A DNA stretch of 55,748 bases. Source: Steroidobacteraceae bacterium (lineage in GTDB: Bacteria > Pseudomonadota > Gammaproteobacteria > Steroidobacterales > Steroidobacteraceae). The position numbers and the translations under genes were made by a program. The notes beneath the pieces were generated by a model. It was not told the DNA's origin. It worked only from the letters and a program-made list of their open reading frames with translations, and searched no databases. Numbering within the stretch: position 1 is the stretch's first letter; every line of letters starts with the position of its first letter. The stretch is from contig JALORP010000010.1 in assembly GCA_025458865.1 (NCBI GenBank), forward strand, positions 1 through 55,748, in the 5' to 3' direction. Shown here one piece after another: positions 29,482 through 37,994 of this stretch.

Positions 29482-30849
29482 TCAGATGATCTCGAAGTAG
29501 CGCGCCATCTCCCAGTCGGTGATGTGGCGCCGGAATTCCCGCTCTTCCCACTCGCGCGTGGCCGCGTAGTGGTCCACGAAGGCGTCACCGAACCAGTCGC
29601 GCGCCATCTTCGAGGCCTTGAGGCGCTGCGCTGCCTCCCACAGCGTGCGGGGCAGCGCCAGCCTGGCCGGGAACTTCTGGTCGTAGGCGTTTCCGGTGAC
29701 CTTCGGCCCCGGCTCGATGCGGTTCTCGATGCCCCAGAGGCCGGCGGCGACGGCGGCCGACAGGATCACGTAGGGGTTGGCGTCCGCCGCGGCGACGCGG
29801 TACTCGACCCGCTGCGACTTGGGGCTGCCGCCGATCACGCGCAGCGCGACCGTGCGGTTGTCCACCGACCACGTGGCGTCGGTCGGCGCCCAGAAGCCAG
29901 GAATCAGCCGCGTGAACGAGTTGATGGTCGGGGAGACCATCGCGAGCAGCTCCGGCAGCAGGCGCTGCTGGCCGCCCACGAACCAGCGCATGACGTCGCT
30001 CATGCCGTCCGGCTTCGACGCGTCGTGGAACACCGGCCTGCCCTGAGTGTCCTTGAGCGACATGTGGACGTGGCCGCCTGCGCCCGGCCAGTCCTTCGAC
30101 CACTTCGCCATGAAGGTGGCCATCAGGCCGCGGCGCTGCGCGATGACCTTGGCGAAAGTCTTGAACAGCGCGGCCTTGTCCGCCGCGGCGAGGCCGTCAT
30201 CGGCGCAGATCGCGGCCTCGATCACGCCCGGGCCCGTTTCCTCGTGCAGGCCCTCGATGGGAATGTCCATCTTCTGGAAGCTGTCGAGGAACTCGCGGTA
30301 CAGGTCGGACCAGACGCTGTTGCGGATGACGGAATAGCCGAAGTAGTCCGGCGCAATGGGCTTGAGGTCGCGGTAGCCCTTGGCGCGCACCGATTCGGGC
30401 GTCTCGTCGAACACGAAGAACTCGTACTCGAAGCCGCAGAAGAGCTCGTAGCCCATGCGCCGGCCGCGCTCCAGCACCCGCCTGAGCAGGCCGCGCGGGC
30501 AGATACTCTCCGCCTCGCCGGCGAATTCGCCGAGGAAGAACAGCACCGGCTCTTCCCAGGGCAGCGGGCGGCAGGTCTCGGGCAGGAGCCGGACGTTGGC
30601 GTCCGGATAGCCCGTGTGCCAGCCGGTGTAGCGCACGTTGTCGTAGAGCTGGTCCTTGCTGTCCCAGCCCAGCACGACGTCGCAGAATCCGAAGCCCCCG
30701 TCGAGCGCGGAGTCGAACTTCTTCGCGGCGAGGTACTTGCCGCGCAGGATGCCGTCGATGTCGAAGGCGCCCACCTTCACGTGGTCGAGCCCGCGCTCCT
30801 CGACGATCCTGCGCGCGTCCGCGGCGCTCCTGACCTGTCTCGGTTCCAT
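29482..30849 (-). CDS. glutamine synthetase-family ligase (gamma-glutamyl-amine synthetase-like)
   Basis: This 455-residue protein has the GS fold. It shows FEYEFFVFDE metal-binding glutamates, EETGPGVIEAAI, the AGGHVHMSL glutamate/ATP region, SVDNRTVALRV and VEYRVAAADANPY. The sequence is of the PuuA/GlnA3-like type that joins glutamate to amines rather than ammonia, judged by context and divergence from GlnA (no adenylylation-type C-terminus is seen). The ATG at 30849 has an AGGGG site seven bases upstream. An alternative ATG at 30876 overlaps the stop of the M81 gene. The neighbours suggest amine or amino-alcohol catabolism through gamma-glutamyl intermediates. Confidence 0.87.
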   Translation of the reverse strand: MEPRQVRSAADARRIVEERGLDHVKVGAFDIDGILRGKYLAAKKFDSALDGGFGFCDVVLGWDSKDQLYDNVRYTGWHTGYPDANVRLLPETCRPLPWEEPVLFFLGEFAGEAESICPRGLLRRVLERGRRMGYELFCGFEYEFFVFDETPESVRAKGYRDLKPIAPDYFGYSVIRNSVWSDLYREFLDSFQKMDIPIEGLHEETGPGVIEAAICADDGLAAADKAALFKTFAKVIAQRRGLMATFMAKWSKDWPGAGGHVHMSLKDTQGRPVFHDASKPDGMSDVMRWFVGGQQRLLPELLAMVSPTINSFTRLIPGFWAPTDATWSVDNRTVALRVIGGSPKSQRVEYRVAAADANPYVILSAAVAAGLWGIENRIEPGPKVTGNAYDQKFPARLALPRTLWEAAQRLKASKMARDWFGDAFVDHYAATREWEEREFRRHITDWEMARYFEII

Positions 30850-30875
30850 CGCATCCCCCTGGTGATGGTCGCTCA

Positions 30876-32360
30876 TTATCGGCCGGCCGCCTGCGGGCGC
30901 AAACGCATGCCCGGCGGGAGCCGGGTGAACGGCAGGCGCGACGGGTCGGCTGGATTGGGCCCGGGGGCCTCGACGAGGACGATCCGGCCGGCGATCGGCC
31001 CGAAGTCCGCCCGGAAGTGCACCGAGCTCTTGAGCACCAGCACGGCCGCCTCGGCCGGCTCGGCGCCGAGGTGGCGGAACATCGCCTGGTCGGCCGCCTG
31101 CTGCTTGCGGCTCGCGACCGCGATCCGCAGCCGGCCGAGCTCCAGCAGGGCCATGGGCCCCAGCTCGAAGCGCCCGCCGCGGTAGAACGGCCCGGTGCCG
31201 GTGAAGCGCCCGTCGCCGAGCCGGGCCACGCGGTAGCGGCCGACGAGCGGTGTCTCGCCGGGAAAGCCGGTTCGCGCCCCGAGGCCCAGTTCCACCGTGG
31301 CGCCTTCGCCGGCCGCGTGCGCCCGGGCGGCAGCGTCGGGATCCCAGATCACGCCCGCGAGCGTGCCGGGCAGGTCGGCCGCGGCCAGCGCCTTGAGCAG
31401 CGTGGTCGTATCCGCGTTGCCGCCGGCCCCGGGGTTGTCCTGGGTGTCGGCGAGGATCAGCGGCCGGCCCGGCGCACCCTCCCGGCGCGCCAGCTCGACC
31501 GCCTCGGCCACGCTCGCGAGCTCGAGGCCGAATCCCGCCTCCTCGGCCAGCACCGCGTCGTGGAAGGCCTCCACCTCGCGTTCCACGGCATCCGCGTCCC
31601 GGCCGAAACCGACGATGCTGGGCCCGCACTCCTCGACGTCCGCGGCCGGGAACCCGGGGAAGAACGACAGCGACGCGACGCCCGGAGCGGGCGCCACGGT
31701 CCGCTCCATCAGCGAGCGCATCGGCTCGACCAGCGTGCACTGCGAGGTGAGGGGAATGAGGAAGGGCAGCGCCCGGTGCCGGCGCGCAGCGAAAGGCCGT
31801 GACAGTACCGAGCGCAGCAGGCCGTGGGCCCGTGCGCCCGTCTCGGCCATGTCAACGTGCGGGTAGGTCCGGTAGCCGACCAGCGCGTCGGCCGCCTCGA
31901 CCATGCGCGGCGACACGTTGGCATGAAAATCGAGGCTGGCCACGACGCGCACGTCCGGCCCCACCCGACGGCGGATCCGATGGAGCAACTCGCCGTCGGC
32001 GTCGTCCACGTGCTCGGCGGCCATGGCGCCGTGCAGGTCGAGGTAGATCGCCTCCAGATCCCGGCAGGCGGCGATGCCATCGAGCAGGAGTGCGGCCACG
32101 GCCTCGAAGGCCTCGCGGGTCACCCGCCCCGAGGGCTGGGCGGAGCACCAGGCGAGCGGCACGAGCTCGGCGCCGGCCGCGCGCGCCTCGTCCACGAAAC
32201 CGGCCGCCGGCAGGTTGATGCCCCGGATCGCGTCGAAGAGCTCCGGTCCGCGCACCAGCCCGGGCCACGCGTCCGGCGCCTCGAAGTCGGCCAGGGTCGC
32301 GGGCAGCGCGGCGAACGTATTGGTCTCGTGCTGGAAGCCGCCGACGGCGATGCGTGGCAT
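30876..32360 (-). CDS. M81-family metallopeptidase (MlrC-like)
   Basis: This 494-residue protein has the family N-terminus RIAVGGFQHETNTF. Putative metal ligands lie in YLDLHGAM, SLDFHANVS and ADTQDNPGAGG. MlrC is known for hydrolysing linearised microcystin, but most relatives sit in unrelated catabolic clusters and act on unknown amides. It is first gene of the run with the GS-like ligase, ALDH and ADH and is divergent from a TRAP transporter. The start at 32360 matches the family; an ATG at 32393 is possible. I infer a role as the final gamma-glutamyl amide hydrolase, untested. Confidence 0.85.
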   Translation of the reverse strand: MPRIAVGGFQHETNTFAALPATLADFEAPDAWPGLVRGPELFDAIRGINLPAAGFVDEARAAGAELVPLAWCSAQPSGRVTREAFEAVAALLLDGIAACRDLEAIYLDLHGAMAAEHVDDADGELLHRIRRRVGPDVRVVASLDFHANVSPRMVEAADALVGYRTYPHVDMAETGARAHGLLRSVLSRPFAARRHRALPFLIPLTSQCTLVEPMRSLMERTVAPAPGVASLSFFPGFPAADVEECGPSIVGFGRDADAVEREVEAFHDAVLAEEAGFGLELASVAEAVELARREGAPGRPLILADTQDNPGAGGNADTTTLLKALAAADLPGTLAGVIWDPDAAARAHAAGEGATVELGLGARTGFPGETPLVGRYRVARLGDGRFTGTGPFYRGGRFELGPMALLELGRLRIAVASRKQQAADQAMFRHLGAEPAEAAVLVLKSSVHFRADFGPIAGRIVLVEAPGPNPADPSRLPFTRLPPGMRLRPQAAGR

Positions 32361-32419
32361 GGAGGACACAAGCCCTTGCACTGGAGCGGCCATACTTTAG
32401 CAGTCCCCGTTGACTGGCC

Positions 32420-32445
32420 GCGCGTAACGTGCGAATTACTTGCGC
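32420..32445. promoter_or_regulatory. interrupted inverted repeat between M81 and TRAP genes
   Basis: GCGC-GTAA and TTAC-(TT)-GCGC face each other around 8 bases, with a TTGACT -35-like box just before (32410-32415). It lies in the only divergent intergenic gap of the locus, so a shared regulator could bind here. No clear -10 box is seen, and the symmetry is imperfect. Confidence 0.25.
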
Positions 32446-32522
32446 GGGGGATTCCACCGGATCCGGTCCGGCGCAGCCATCGGGCGCTCGGCCGGTCCCA
32501 GCCATAGACAGGGGAGAACGAC

Positions 32523-33608
32523 ATGCTCCGTAGGTCATTCCTGAAGAATGCCGCGATGGCCGCCACCGCGGCCGGCGCGGCCGCACTCGCCGCCTGCAGC
32601 AAGAAGGAAGAGGGTGAGGGCGGCGCACCCGCCGTGCAGACCTCCAAGAAGACAGCCATCAAGTGGCGCCTGCAGACCTACGCCGGTCCGGCGCTGGCCG
32701 AGCACGTGATCAAGCCTTCGATCGAGGCCTTCAACAAGGCCGCGAACGGCGAGATGGTCATCGAGCTCTATTTCGCCGACCAGCTGGTGCCCACGGGCGA
32801 GCTGTTCCGCGCCATGCAGCAGGGCACGATCGACGCGGTGCAAAGCGACGACGACTCGATCGCGGCGCCGGTGGACGTCCGCGTCTTCGGCGGCTACTTC
32901 CCGTTCGCGGCGCGCTACAGCCTCGACGTGCCTACGCTGTTCAACCGCTACGGCCTGAACGAAATCTGGAAGGAGGCCTACGGCGAGGTGCAGGGCGTCA
33001 CCTGGCTGGGCGCAGGCGCCTGGGACCCGTGCAATTTCGCGACACGCAAGCCGATCACGAAGCTTGCGGACCTCAAGGGCCTGCGGGTGTTCACCTTCCC
33101 GACCGCCGGCAAGTTCCTGTCGCGCTTCGGCGTGGTGCCGGTGACGCTGCCCTGGGGCGACGTCGAGGTGGCGCTGCAGACGGGCGAGCTCGACGGCATC
33201 GCGTGGTCGGGCATCACCGAAGACTACACCGTCGGCTGGGCGAACGTGACCAGCTACTTCCTGACCAACAACATCTCCGGCGCCTGGATCGGATCCTACT
33301 TCGCCAACAGCGACTCCTGGGCGAAGGTCCCCGACCACCTCAAGACGCTGTTCCAGCTCTGCATGGACAGCTCGCACTACTACCGCCAGCACTGGTACTG
33401 GGGCGGCGAGGCGGACCTGCGCGTCAAGGGCGACAAGCTCAAGCTCACCACCATTCCCGCCGAGGAGTGGGCAGCGGTGGAAGCCGAGGCACGCAAGTTC
33501 TGGGACGAGGTCGCGGCGACCAGCCCGCGCTGCGCCAAGGTCGTCCAGATCTTCAAGGACTACAACGACCTGATGCAGAAGGCCGGCCCGCCGTACCGCT
33601 ACGGCTGA
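32523..33608 (+). CDS. TRAP transporter substrate-binding protein (DctP type)
   Basis: This 361-residue solute-binding protein has a short twin-arginine-like start (RRSFLKN), a hydrophobic Ala-rich stretch, and a lipobox-like LAAC at about residue 25, so it is exported and perhaps lipid-anchored. The mature part has TRAP features, including PTGELFRAMQQGTIDAV and the LKGLRVFTFPTAGKFLSRFGVVPVTLPWGDVEVALQTGELDG region. The arginine in LKGLRV is expected to bind a ligand carboxylate. It is first of the TRAP genes, and a strong hairpin follows it. Confidence 0.92.
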   Translation: MLRRSFLKNAAMAATAAGAAALAACSKKEEGEGGAPAVQTSKKTAIKWRLQTYAGPALAEHVIKPSIEAFNKAANGEMVIELYFADQLVPTGELFRAMQQGTIDAVQSDDDSIAAPVDVRVFGGYFPFAARYSLDVPTLFNRYGLNEIWKEAYGEVQGVTWLGAGAWDPCNFATRKPITKLADLKGLRVFTFPTAGKFLSRFGVVPVTLPWGDVEVALQTGELDGIAWSGITEDYTVGWANVTSYFLTNNISGAWIGSYFANSDSWAKVPDHLKTLFQLCMDSSHYYRQHWYWGGEADLRVKGDKLKLTTIPAEEWAAVEAEARKFWDEVAATSPRCAKVVQIFKDYNDLMQKAGPPYRYG

Positions 33609-33640
33609 TCCGGGCCGTCGCCGAGCGGCGGCTCATGCCC

Positions 33641-33670
33641 CTCCCCCGGCATCGCCCGATGCCGGGGGAG
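33641..33670 (+). terminator. perfect 13-bp stem-loop between dctP and dctQ
   Basis: CTCCCCCGGCATC (33641-33653) and GATGCCGGGGGAG (33658-33670) pair perfectly around the loop GCCC. The hairpin lies 32 bases after the binding-protein stop and before the small permease gene. With no T-run it is more likely a partial terminator or mRNA-protecting structure that makes the binding protein more abundant than the permease. Confidence 0.6.
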
Positions 33671-33705
33671 CGGGCCCCGCCTCGGCGCCCAGCGCACTGA
33701 CGCCC

Positions 33706-34218
33706 ATGCCTCGTGTGATCAAGGCCTACGTCCGCTACGTCGACGCGTTCAACCGCGGGCTCGGCAACGTCGTCATGTACCTGATCTTCGTGATGATCGG
33801 GGTGCTGCTGTTCGCGTCGGTGACGCGCTACGTGCTCAACATCCCGTTCATCTGGATCATCGAGCTGTCGCAGTTCCTGATGGCCGCCTACTGGATCCTC
33901 GGCGGCCCCTACTCCATGCAGCTCAACACGCACGTGCGCATGGACGTGCTCTACGAGCGCTGGCGGCCGAAGACGCAGGGATTCTGGGATTCGCTCACGG
34001 CCATCTGCCTGATCTTCTATCTGCTCATGCTCTTCCGCGGCGGCTTCGCCAGCACGGCCTACTCGCTGGAGCACGGCCAGCGGAACTATTCCGCCTGGGC
34101 GCCGCTGATGTGGCCGATCAAGGCGATCATGACCGTCGGGTTCGGGCTCATGATCCTCCAGGCCATCTCGATCTTCTTCAAGGACCTCGCGAAATTCATG
34201 GGCAGGGACATCGCATGA
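33706..34218 (+). CDS. TRAP transporter small permease (DctQ type)
   Basis: This 170-residue protein has four hydrophobic helices (about 20-42, 50-70, 95-113 and 130-155). It carries the family motif around WIIELSQFLMAAYWILGGPYSMQLNTHVRMDVLYER. DctQ proteins join the large permease in the inner membrane. The ATG at 33706 lies in the gap after the hairpin; its last codons overlap the DctM gene (ATGA). Confidence 0.9.
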   Translation: MPRVIKAYVRYVDAFNRGLGNVVMYLIFVMIGVLLFASVTRYVLNIPFIWIIELSQFLMAAYWILGGPYSMQLNTHVRMDVLYERWRPKTQGFWDSLTAICLIFYLLMLFRGGFASTAYSLEHGQRNYSAWAPLMWPIKAIMTVGFGLMILQAISIFFKDLAKFMGRDIA

Positions 34219-35543
34219 GCTACGAACTCATGGCGGTGCTCATGTTCTCGTCGATGATCCTGATGCTCCTGACGGGGCAGCGGGTGTTCGGCGCGATCGG
34301 CTTCGTGGCCTCCGTGTTCGCGCTGTCCCTGTGGGGCACCGGCGCCGCGGAAATGCCCTTCTCCTCGACCATCACGCTGCTCAACTGGTACCCGATGCTG
34401 ACCCTGCCCATGTTCATCTACATGGGCTACATGCTGTCCGAGTCCGGCATCGCCGACGACCTTTACCGCATGTTCCACGTCTGGTCGGGCCCGATGGCCG
34501 GCGGGCTGGCGATCGGCACGATCCTGCTGATGGTCGCGATATCGGCCATGAACGGGCTGTCGGTTGCGGGCATGGCAATCGGCGCGAGCATCGCCCTGCC
34601 CGAGCTGCTGCGCCGCGGCTACGACAAGGTGATGGTGACGGGCGTGATCCAGGCCGGCAGCTCGCTCGGCATCCTGATCCCGCCGAGCGTCGTGCTCGTG
34701 CTCTACGGCATGATCGCCCGCCAGCCCGTCGGCCAGCTCTGGCTCGCGGGCGTCCTCCCGGGCCTGATGATGGCGGCCATGTTCATCGCCTACATCTGGA
34801 TCCGCTGCAAGCTCCAGCCGCACATGGGCCCGCCGCTGTCGAAGGAGGAACGCGCGTCCTACAGCACCGCCGACAAGCTCCGCCTGCTCGGGGCCGGCAT
34901 CCTTCCGCTCGGCATCATCCTCTTGATGACGTTCCTCTTCATGACCGGCGCCACGAGCCTGGTCGAGAGCTCCGCGGTGGGCGCGCTGCTCGCGACCGTG
35001 GTCGCCTGGTACAAGGGCCGGATTACCCGCGATGTGATGCGCGCGACGCTCGTCAAGAGCCTCGGCATCACCTGCATGTTCATGTGGATCATCCTCGCGG
35101 CGCTCGCCTTCGGCGCCGTCTTCGACGGCCTCGGCGCGGTGCGCGCGATCGAGATCCTGTTCCTCGACGAATGGGGCCTGAGTCCGTGGGAGGTGCTGCT
35201 GCTGATGCAGCTCAGCTACATCCTGATGGGCATGTTCCTCGACGACACGGCGATGCTCATCATCGTGGCCCCACTGTACGTGCCGCTCATCATCGCACTC
35301 GGCTTCAATCCGATCTGGTACGGCGTGCTCTACACCATCACCTGCCAGATCGCGTATCTCACGCCGCCCTTCGGCTACAACCTCTTCCTGATGCGCGCGA
35401 TGGCGCCGCCGGAGATCGGCCTGATGGACATCTACCGGTCCGTGCTCCCGTTCGTGCTCATCATGATCACGGGGCTCGTGTTGATCATGCTGTTCCCGCA
35501 GATCGCGCTGTGGCTGCCGGAGCACGTGTACGTACGGCCCTGA
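34215..35543 (+). CDS. TRAP transporter large permease (DctM type)
   Basis: This 442-residue inner-membrane protein has about 12 helices and typical DctM features: LPMFIYMGYMLSESGIADDLY, AISAMNGLSVAGMAIGASIALPELLRRGYDK, SSLGILIPPSVVLVLYG, and late LTPPFGYNLFLM. It uses a sodium gradient to take up organic acids delivered by the binding protein. Translation is coupled to the small permease. The transporter is divergent from the M81/GS/ALDH/ADH run, so it probably imports that pathway's substrate. Confidence 0.93.
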   Translation: MSYELMAVLMFSSMILMLLTGQRVFGAIGFVASVFALSLWGTGAAEMPFSSTITLLNWYPMLTLPMFIYMGYMLSESGIADDLYRMFHVWSGPMAGGLAIGTILLMVAISAMNGLSVAGMAIGASIALPELLRRGYDKVMVTGVIQAGSSLGILIPPSVVLVLYGMIARQPVGQLWLAGVLPGLMMAAMFIAYIWIRCKLQPHMGPPLSKEERASYSTADKLRLLGAGILPLGIILLMTFLFMTGATSLVESSAVGALLATVVAWYKGRITRDVMRATLVKSLGITCMFMWIILAALAFGAVFDGLGAVRAIEILFLDEWGLSPWEVLLLMQLSYILMGMFLDDTAMLIIVAPLYVPLIIALGFNPIWYGVLYTITCQIAYLTPPFGYNLFLMRAMAPPEIGLMDIYRSVLPFVLIMITGLVLIMLFPQIALWLPEHVYVRP

Positions 35544-35550
35544 CGGACCG

Positions 35551-35568
35551 GCCGGGATCGGGCCCGGC
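35551..35568. terminator. short hairpin between convergent dctM and DUF190 genes
   Basis: GCCGGG (35551-35556) and CCCGGC (35563-35568) pair around a 6-base loop, 7 bases after the dctM stop. It may terminate both convergent units. No T-run is seen. Confidence 0.3.
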
Positions 35569-35585
35569 GCGACCACGGGGCGTCG

Positions 35586-35915
35586 TCAGCCCGCCGGGTC
35601 CTCGCCGGTCACGCCGAAATGCGCCGGGATGCGCGCGTAGAACAGCCGCAGTTCTTCGCGGCAGACGAGGTCGAGCAGCCTCGTCGCCTCCTCGTCGGTG
35701 ACGATGAACTCGACCTCAACGGACACCGAGCCCGCGAGTTCGACGAAACTCTGCTCCCGGAGCACGTGATCGCGGCCGAAACCTGCCATGGCGCGAAACG
35801 CTGAGCCGCCGCGCACACCGATTCGGTTTGCCTGCTCGAGCAGCCACTCCCAGGCCGGGCGGCCGTGCACGCGGTCCTGCTCGTGGATGTAGAACCTCAG
35901 GAACGAACCTTCCAT
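35586..35915 (-). CDS. DUF190 (PII-like) protein
   Basis: This 109-residue protein includes LRFYIHEQDRVHGRPAWEWLLEQANRIGVRGGSAFRAMAGFG, the DUF190 signature. The fold is related to PII signal proteins. DUF190 genes are often found next to crcB, as here (20 bp downstream of it on the same strand), and a role in fluoride response or channel modulation is suspected but not proven. A GGAGGTG ribosome site precedes the ATG at 35915. Confidence 0.88.
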   Translation of the reverse strand: MEGSFLRFYIHEQDRVHGRPAWEWLLEQANRIGVRGGSAFRAMAGFGRDHVLREQSFVELAGSVSVEVEFIVTDEEATRLLDLVCREELRLFYARIPAHFGVTGEDPAG

Positions 35916-35935
35916 CGCAGCACCTCCGCCCGGCG

Positions 35936-36316
35936 TCAACTCCGGATCCACACCATCGTGCCGATGCCCGCGAAAGTCATGACGACGGACCCGGCGAGGT
36001 GCGCCGCCGCCGCCCCCATCGCCCACAGCGTCCGGCCCTGCTGCAGCAGCGTGACGAGCTCGGCCGAGAAGGTCGAGAAGGTCGTGAGCCCGCCGCAGAA
36101 GCCGGTGATCACCAGCAGGCGCCACTCCGGCGAGATCGCTTCGTAAGTGGCGAAGAAGGCGATCGCCAGGCCGACGACGTAGCCGCCGACGAGGTTCGCC
36201 ACGAGCGTCCCCGGCGGGATGGCCGGGAACAACGCGTTGAGCTGCGCACCGAGCCACCATCGCAACAGGGCTCCGGCGCTCGCGCCGACGCAGATCGCGA
36301 CCACCGGCTTCCACAT
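35936..36316 (-). CDS. crcB: fluoride ion channel CrcB/Fluc
   Basis: This 126-residue membrane protein has four hydrophobic helices. It has the Fluc hallmarks [24 protein letters not shown] and [15 protein letters not shown], the last with the Phe-box lining the fluoride pore. It exports fluoride as a dual-topology dimer. A single copy is present. It starts 70 bp downstream of the VOC gene and is followed by the DUF190 gene. I looked for a fluoride riboswitch before it and did not find a convincing one. Confidence 0.93.
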   Translation of the reverse strand: MWKPVVAICVGASAGALLRWWLGAQLNALFPAIPPGTLVANLVGGYVVGLAIAFFATYEAISPEWRLLVITGFCGGLTTFSTFSAELVTLLQQGRTLWAMGAAAAHLAGSVVMTFAGIGTMVWIRS

Positions 36317-36386
36317 CAGGCGGCCCCGCCGCCCGACGGCGCCGGGCTCCCCGGTGTCGAAGCTCGCCGCGACGCTGCCGGCGTCA

Positions 36387-36908
36387 TCAGAGGTAGCGCA
36401 CCGGGTCGCGACCGTCCCAGTCCTCGGCCGCGTCGGCCACCATCCGGAAGAACTGCTCGATGTCCGGATGGCGTCCGACCAGTTCCGTCATGCAGCCGAT
36501 GCCGGGGCGGCTGTCCACGTAGGCGAACCGGACGTTGCCGAAGTTGCCCTCGATCGCGGGCGGCTGGCCCAGCTGCGCAAAATGCGCGAGCGCGCCTTCC
36601 AGGTCGTCCACCAGGTAGCAGATGTGGTGGAAGCCCTCCTCGCCCTGGCGGTACACGTCTCGGTAGCAGGACGGCAGATCGTCGTGCTGCTGGATGAGCT
36701 CGATCTGCACTCCGCCCGACTGCGCCATGGCCACGTCCATGTCCACCGTGGCCGGCTGGCCGCGGTAGCGCACGTTCGTGACCTTGCAGTGGCGCATCAC
36801 GAAGAACGGCCCAGCGCCCTGCTCGTCGATCCAGCGCCGCATGGCGGCCTCGAGGTCGTTGACGACCCAGGCCATCTGCATCGTGGGCCCGAAATCCGGT
36901 TTTCTCAT
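36387..36908 (-). CDS. VOC (glyoxalase/bleomycin-resistance) family protein
   Basis: This 173-residue protein has two beta-alpha-beta-beta-beta modules. [26 protein letters not shown] opens the first and [18 protein letters not shown] the second. Metal-ligand candidates are the paired His in GFHHICY and Glu residues in VQIELIQQ and CMTELV. The family includes dioxygenases, isomerases and epimerases, and the substrate is unknown. It may share a transcript with crcB and the DUF190 gene. It is divergent from the cyanophycin cluster across about 240 bp. Confidence 0.85.
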   Translation of the reverse strand: MRKPDFGPTMQMAWVVNDLEAAMRRWIDEQGAGPFFVMRHCKVTNVRYRGQPATVDMDVAMAQSGGVQIELIQQHDDLPSCYRDVYRQGEEGFHHICYLVDDLEGALAHFAQLGQPPAIEGNFGNVRFAYVDSRPGIGCMTELVGRHPDIEQFFRMVADAAEDWDGRDPVRYL

Positions 36909-37065
36909 CGGCTGGATCCCCCGCGACCGGGTGGCCGCAGCGCCACCGAAAGGCGTTTCGCCCCAGAGTCTAGCGCAATGGGCTCGGGGCAGGCCCGCCC
37001 GGGCGCGGTAAGGCGGATATCCACGCGACCGGCCGGTCCAGCCTTCCGCCCGGCAGCGCTGCGCG

Positions 37066-37071
37066 TACAAT
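37066..37071 (+). promoter_or_regulatory. possible -10 box of the cyanophycin operon
   Basis: TACAAT lies 79 bases before the cphB start in the divergent gap 36909-37149. The -35 region is weak (TTCC-like). This gap shows no other clear signal. Confidence 0.25.
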
Positions 37072-37149
37072 CCGGACATTGCAGCACGGCGGGATCGCCG
37101 CACCGCCCGGCGTCGGGCGGCTGCGCAGCACTGGGGAGTAGGCCAAGCG

Positions 37150-37989
37150 ATGCCAAGCAAGGTGCCCGAAGGCGAGCAGCGAGGGTGGATAATCCCGATC
37201 GGCGGCGCCGAGAACAAGGAAAACGACCGCCACATCCTCGAGCGGTTCGTCGCCTGTTCCGGCGGCCCCGACGCCGACATCGTCGTGATCCCGACCGCCA
37301 GCCAGCTCACCGAGACCGGACCGCGCTACCAGAAGATCTTCAGGAGCCTCGGCGCCCGCGAGGTCTCGGTGATGGACTTCGATACCCGGCGCGACTGCCA
37401 GGAGGCCGGGCGGCTGAGCCGCCTGGAGGAGGCAACCGGGATCTTCTTCACCGGCGGCAACCAGCTTCGTCTCACGACCCTGCTAGGGGGCACGCCGGTC
37501 GCCAAGCTGGTGCGCATCCGCAACGCCCACGGCGTGACCGTCGGCGGGACCAGCGCAGGCGCGAGCATCCTCTCCGAGCACATGATCGCCTTCGGCGACG
37601 AGGGCTCCTCGGTGATCTCGGGCAGCGTGCGCCTTGCGCCGGGTCTCGGGCTGACCAACCGCTTCATCATCGACCAGCACTTCCGCCAGCGCGACCGGCT
37701 GGGTCGGCTGCTGACCGCGCTGGCCTACAACCCGTTCGCGGTGGGCATCGGCCTCGACGAAGACACGGCCGCCTTCATCGGCCCTGACGAGACCGTCGAG
37801 GTCGAGGGCAGCGGCGGCGTCACGATCGTCGACGCGGCCGACGTCAGCTTCTCGTCCATGGACAGCGTGCGCGAGGGCCAACCGGTGTGCATGCTCGGGC
37901 TCAAGCTGCACGTGCTGGTCGCCGGCGCCAGCTTCAACCTGCATACGCGGCTCGCCGAGGCCGGCTCCCTGTTGCCCAGGAAGGATTGA
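37150..37989 (+). CDS. cphB: cyanophycinase
   Basis: This 279-residue serine exopeptidase of the S51 type cuts cyanophycin (a poly-aspartate backbone with arginine side chains) into beta-Asp-Arg dipeptides. The nucleophile S135 lies in VGGTSAGAS. GIFFTGGNQLRL and IDQHFRQRDRLGRL are also typical. No signal peptide is visible, so it is intracellular, working on stored granules. It is followed by cphA after 5 bp, so synthesis and breakdown enzymes are co-transcribed. Confidence 0.94.
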   Translation: MPSKVPEGEQRGWIIPIGGAENKENDRHILERFVACSGGPDADIVVIPTASQLTETGPRYQKIFRSLGAREVSVMDFDTRRDCQEAGRLSRLEEATGIFFTGGNQLRLTTLLGGTPVAKLVRIRNAHGVTVGGTSAGASILSEHMIAFGDEGSSVISGSVRLAPGLGLTNRFIIDQHFRQRDRLGRLLTALAYNPFAVGIGLDEDTAAFIGPDETVEVEGSGGVTIVDAADVSFSSMDSVREGQPVCMLGLKLHVLVAGASFNLHTRLAEAGSLLPRKD

Positions 37990-37994
37990 TCCCG

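Noticed and set aside
36317..36386. Possible fluoride riboswitch before crcB
   Set aside because: The region contains a CTGATG but lacks the paired elements and pseudoknot pattern I would need.
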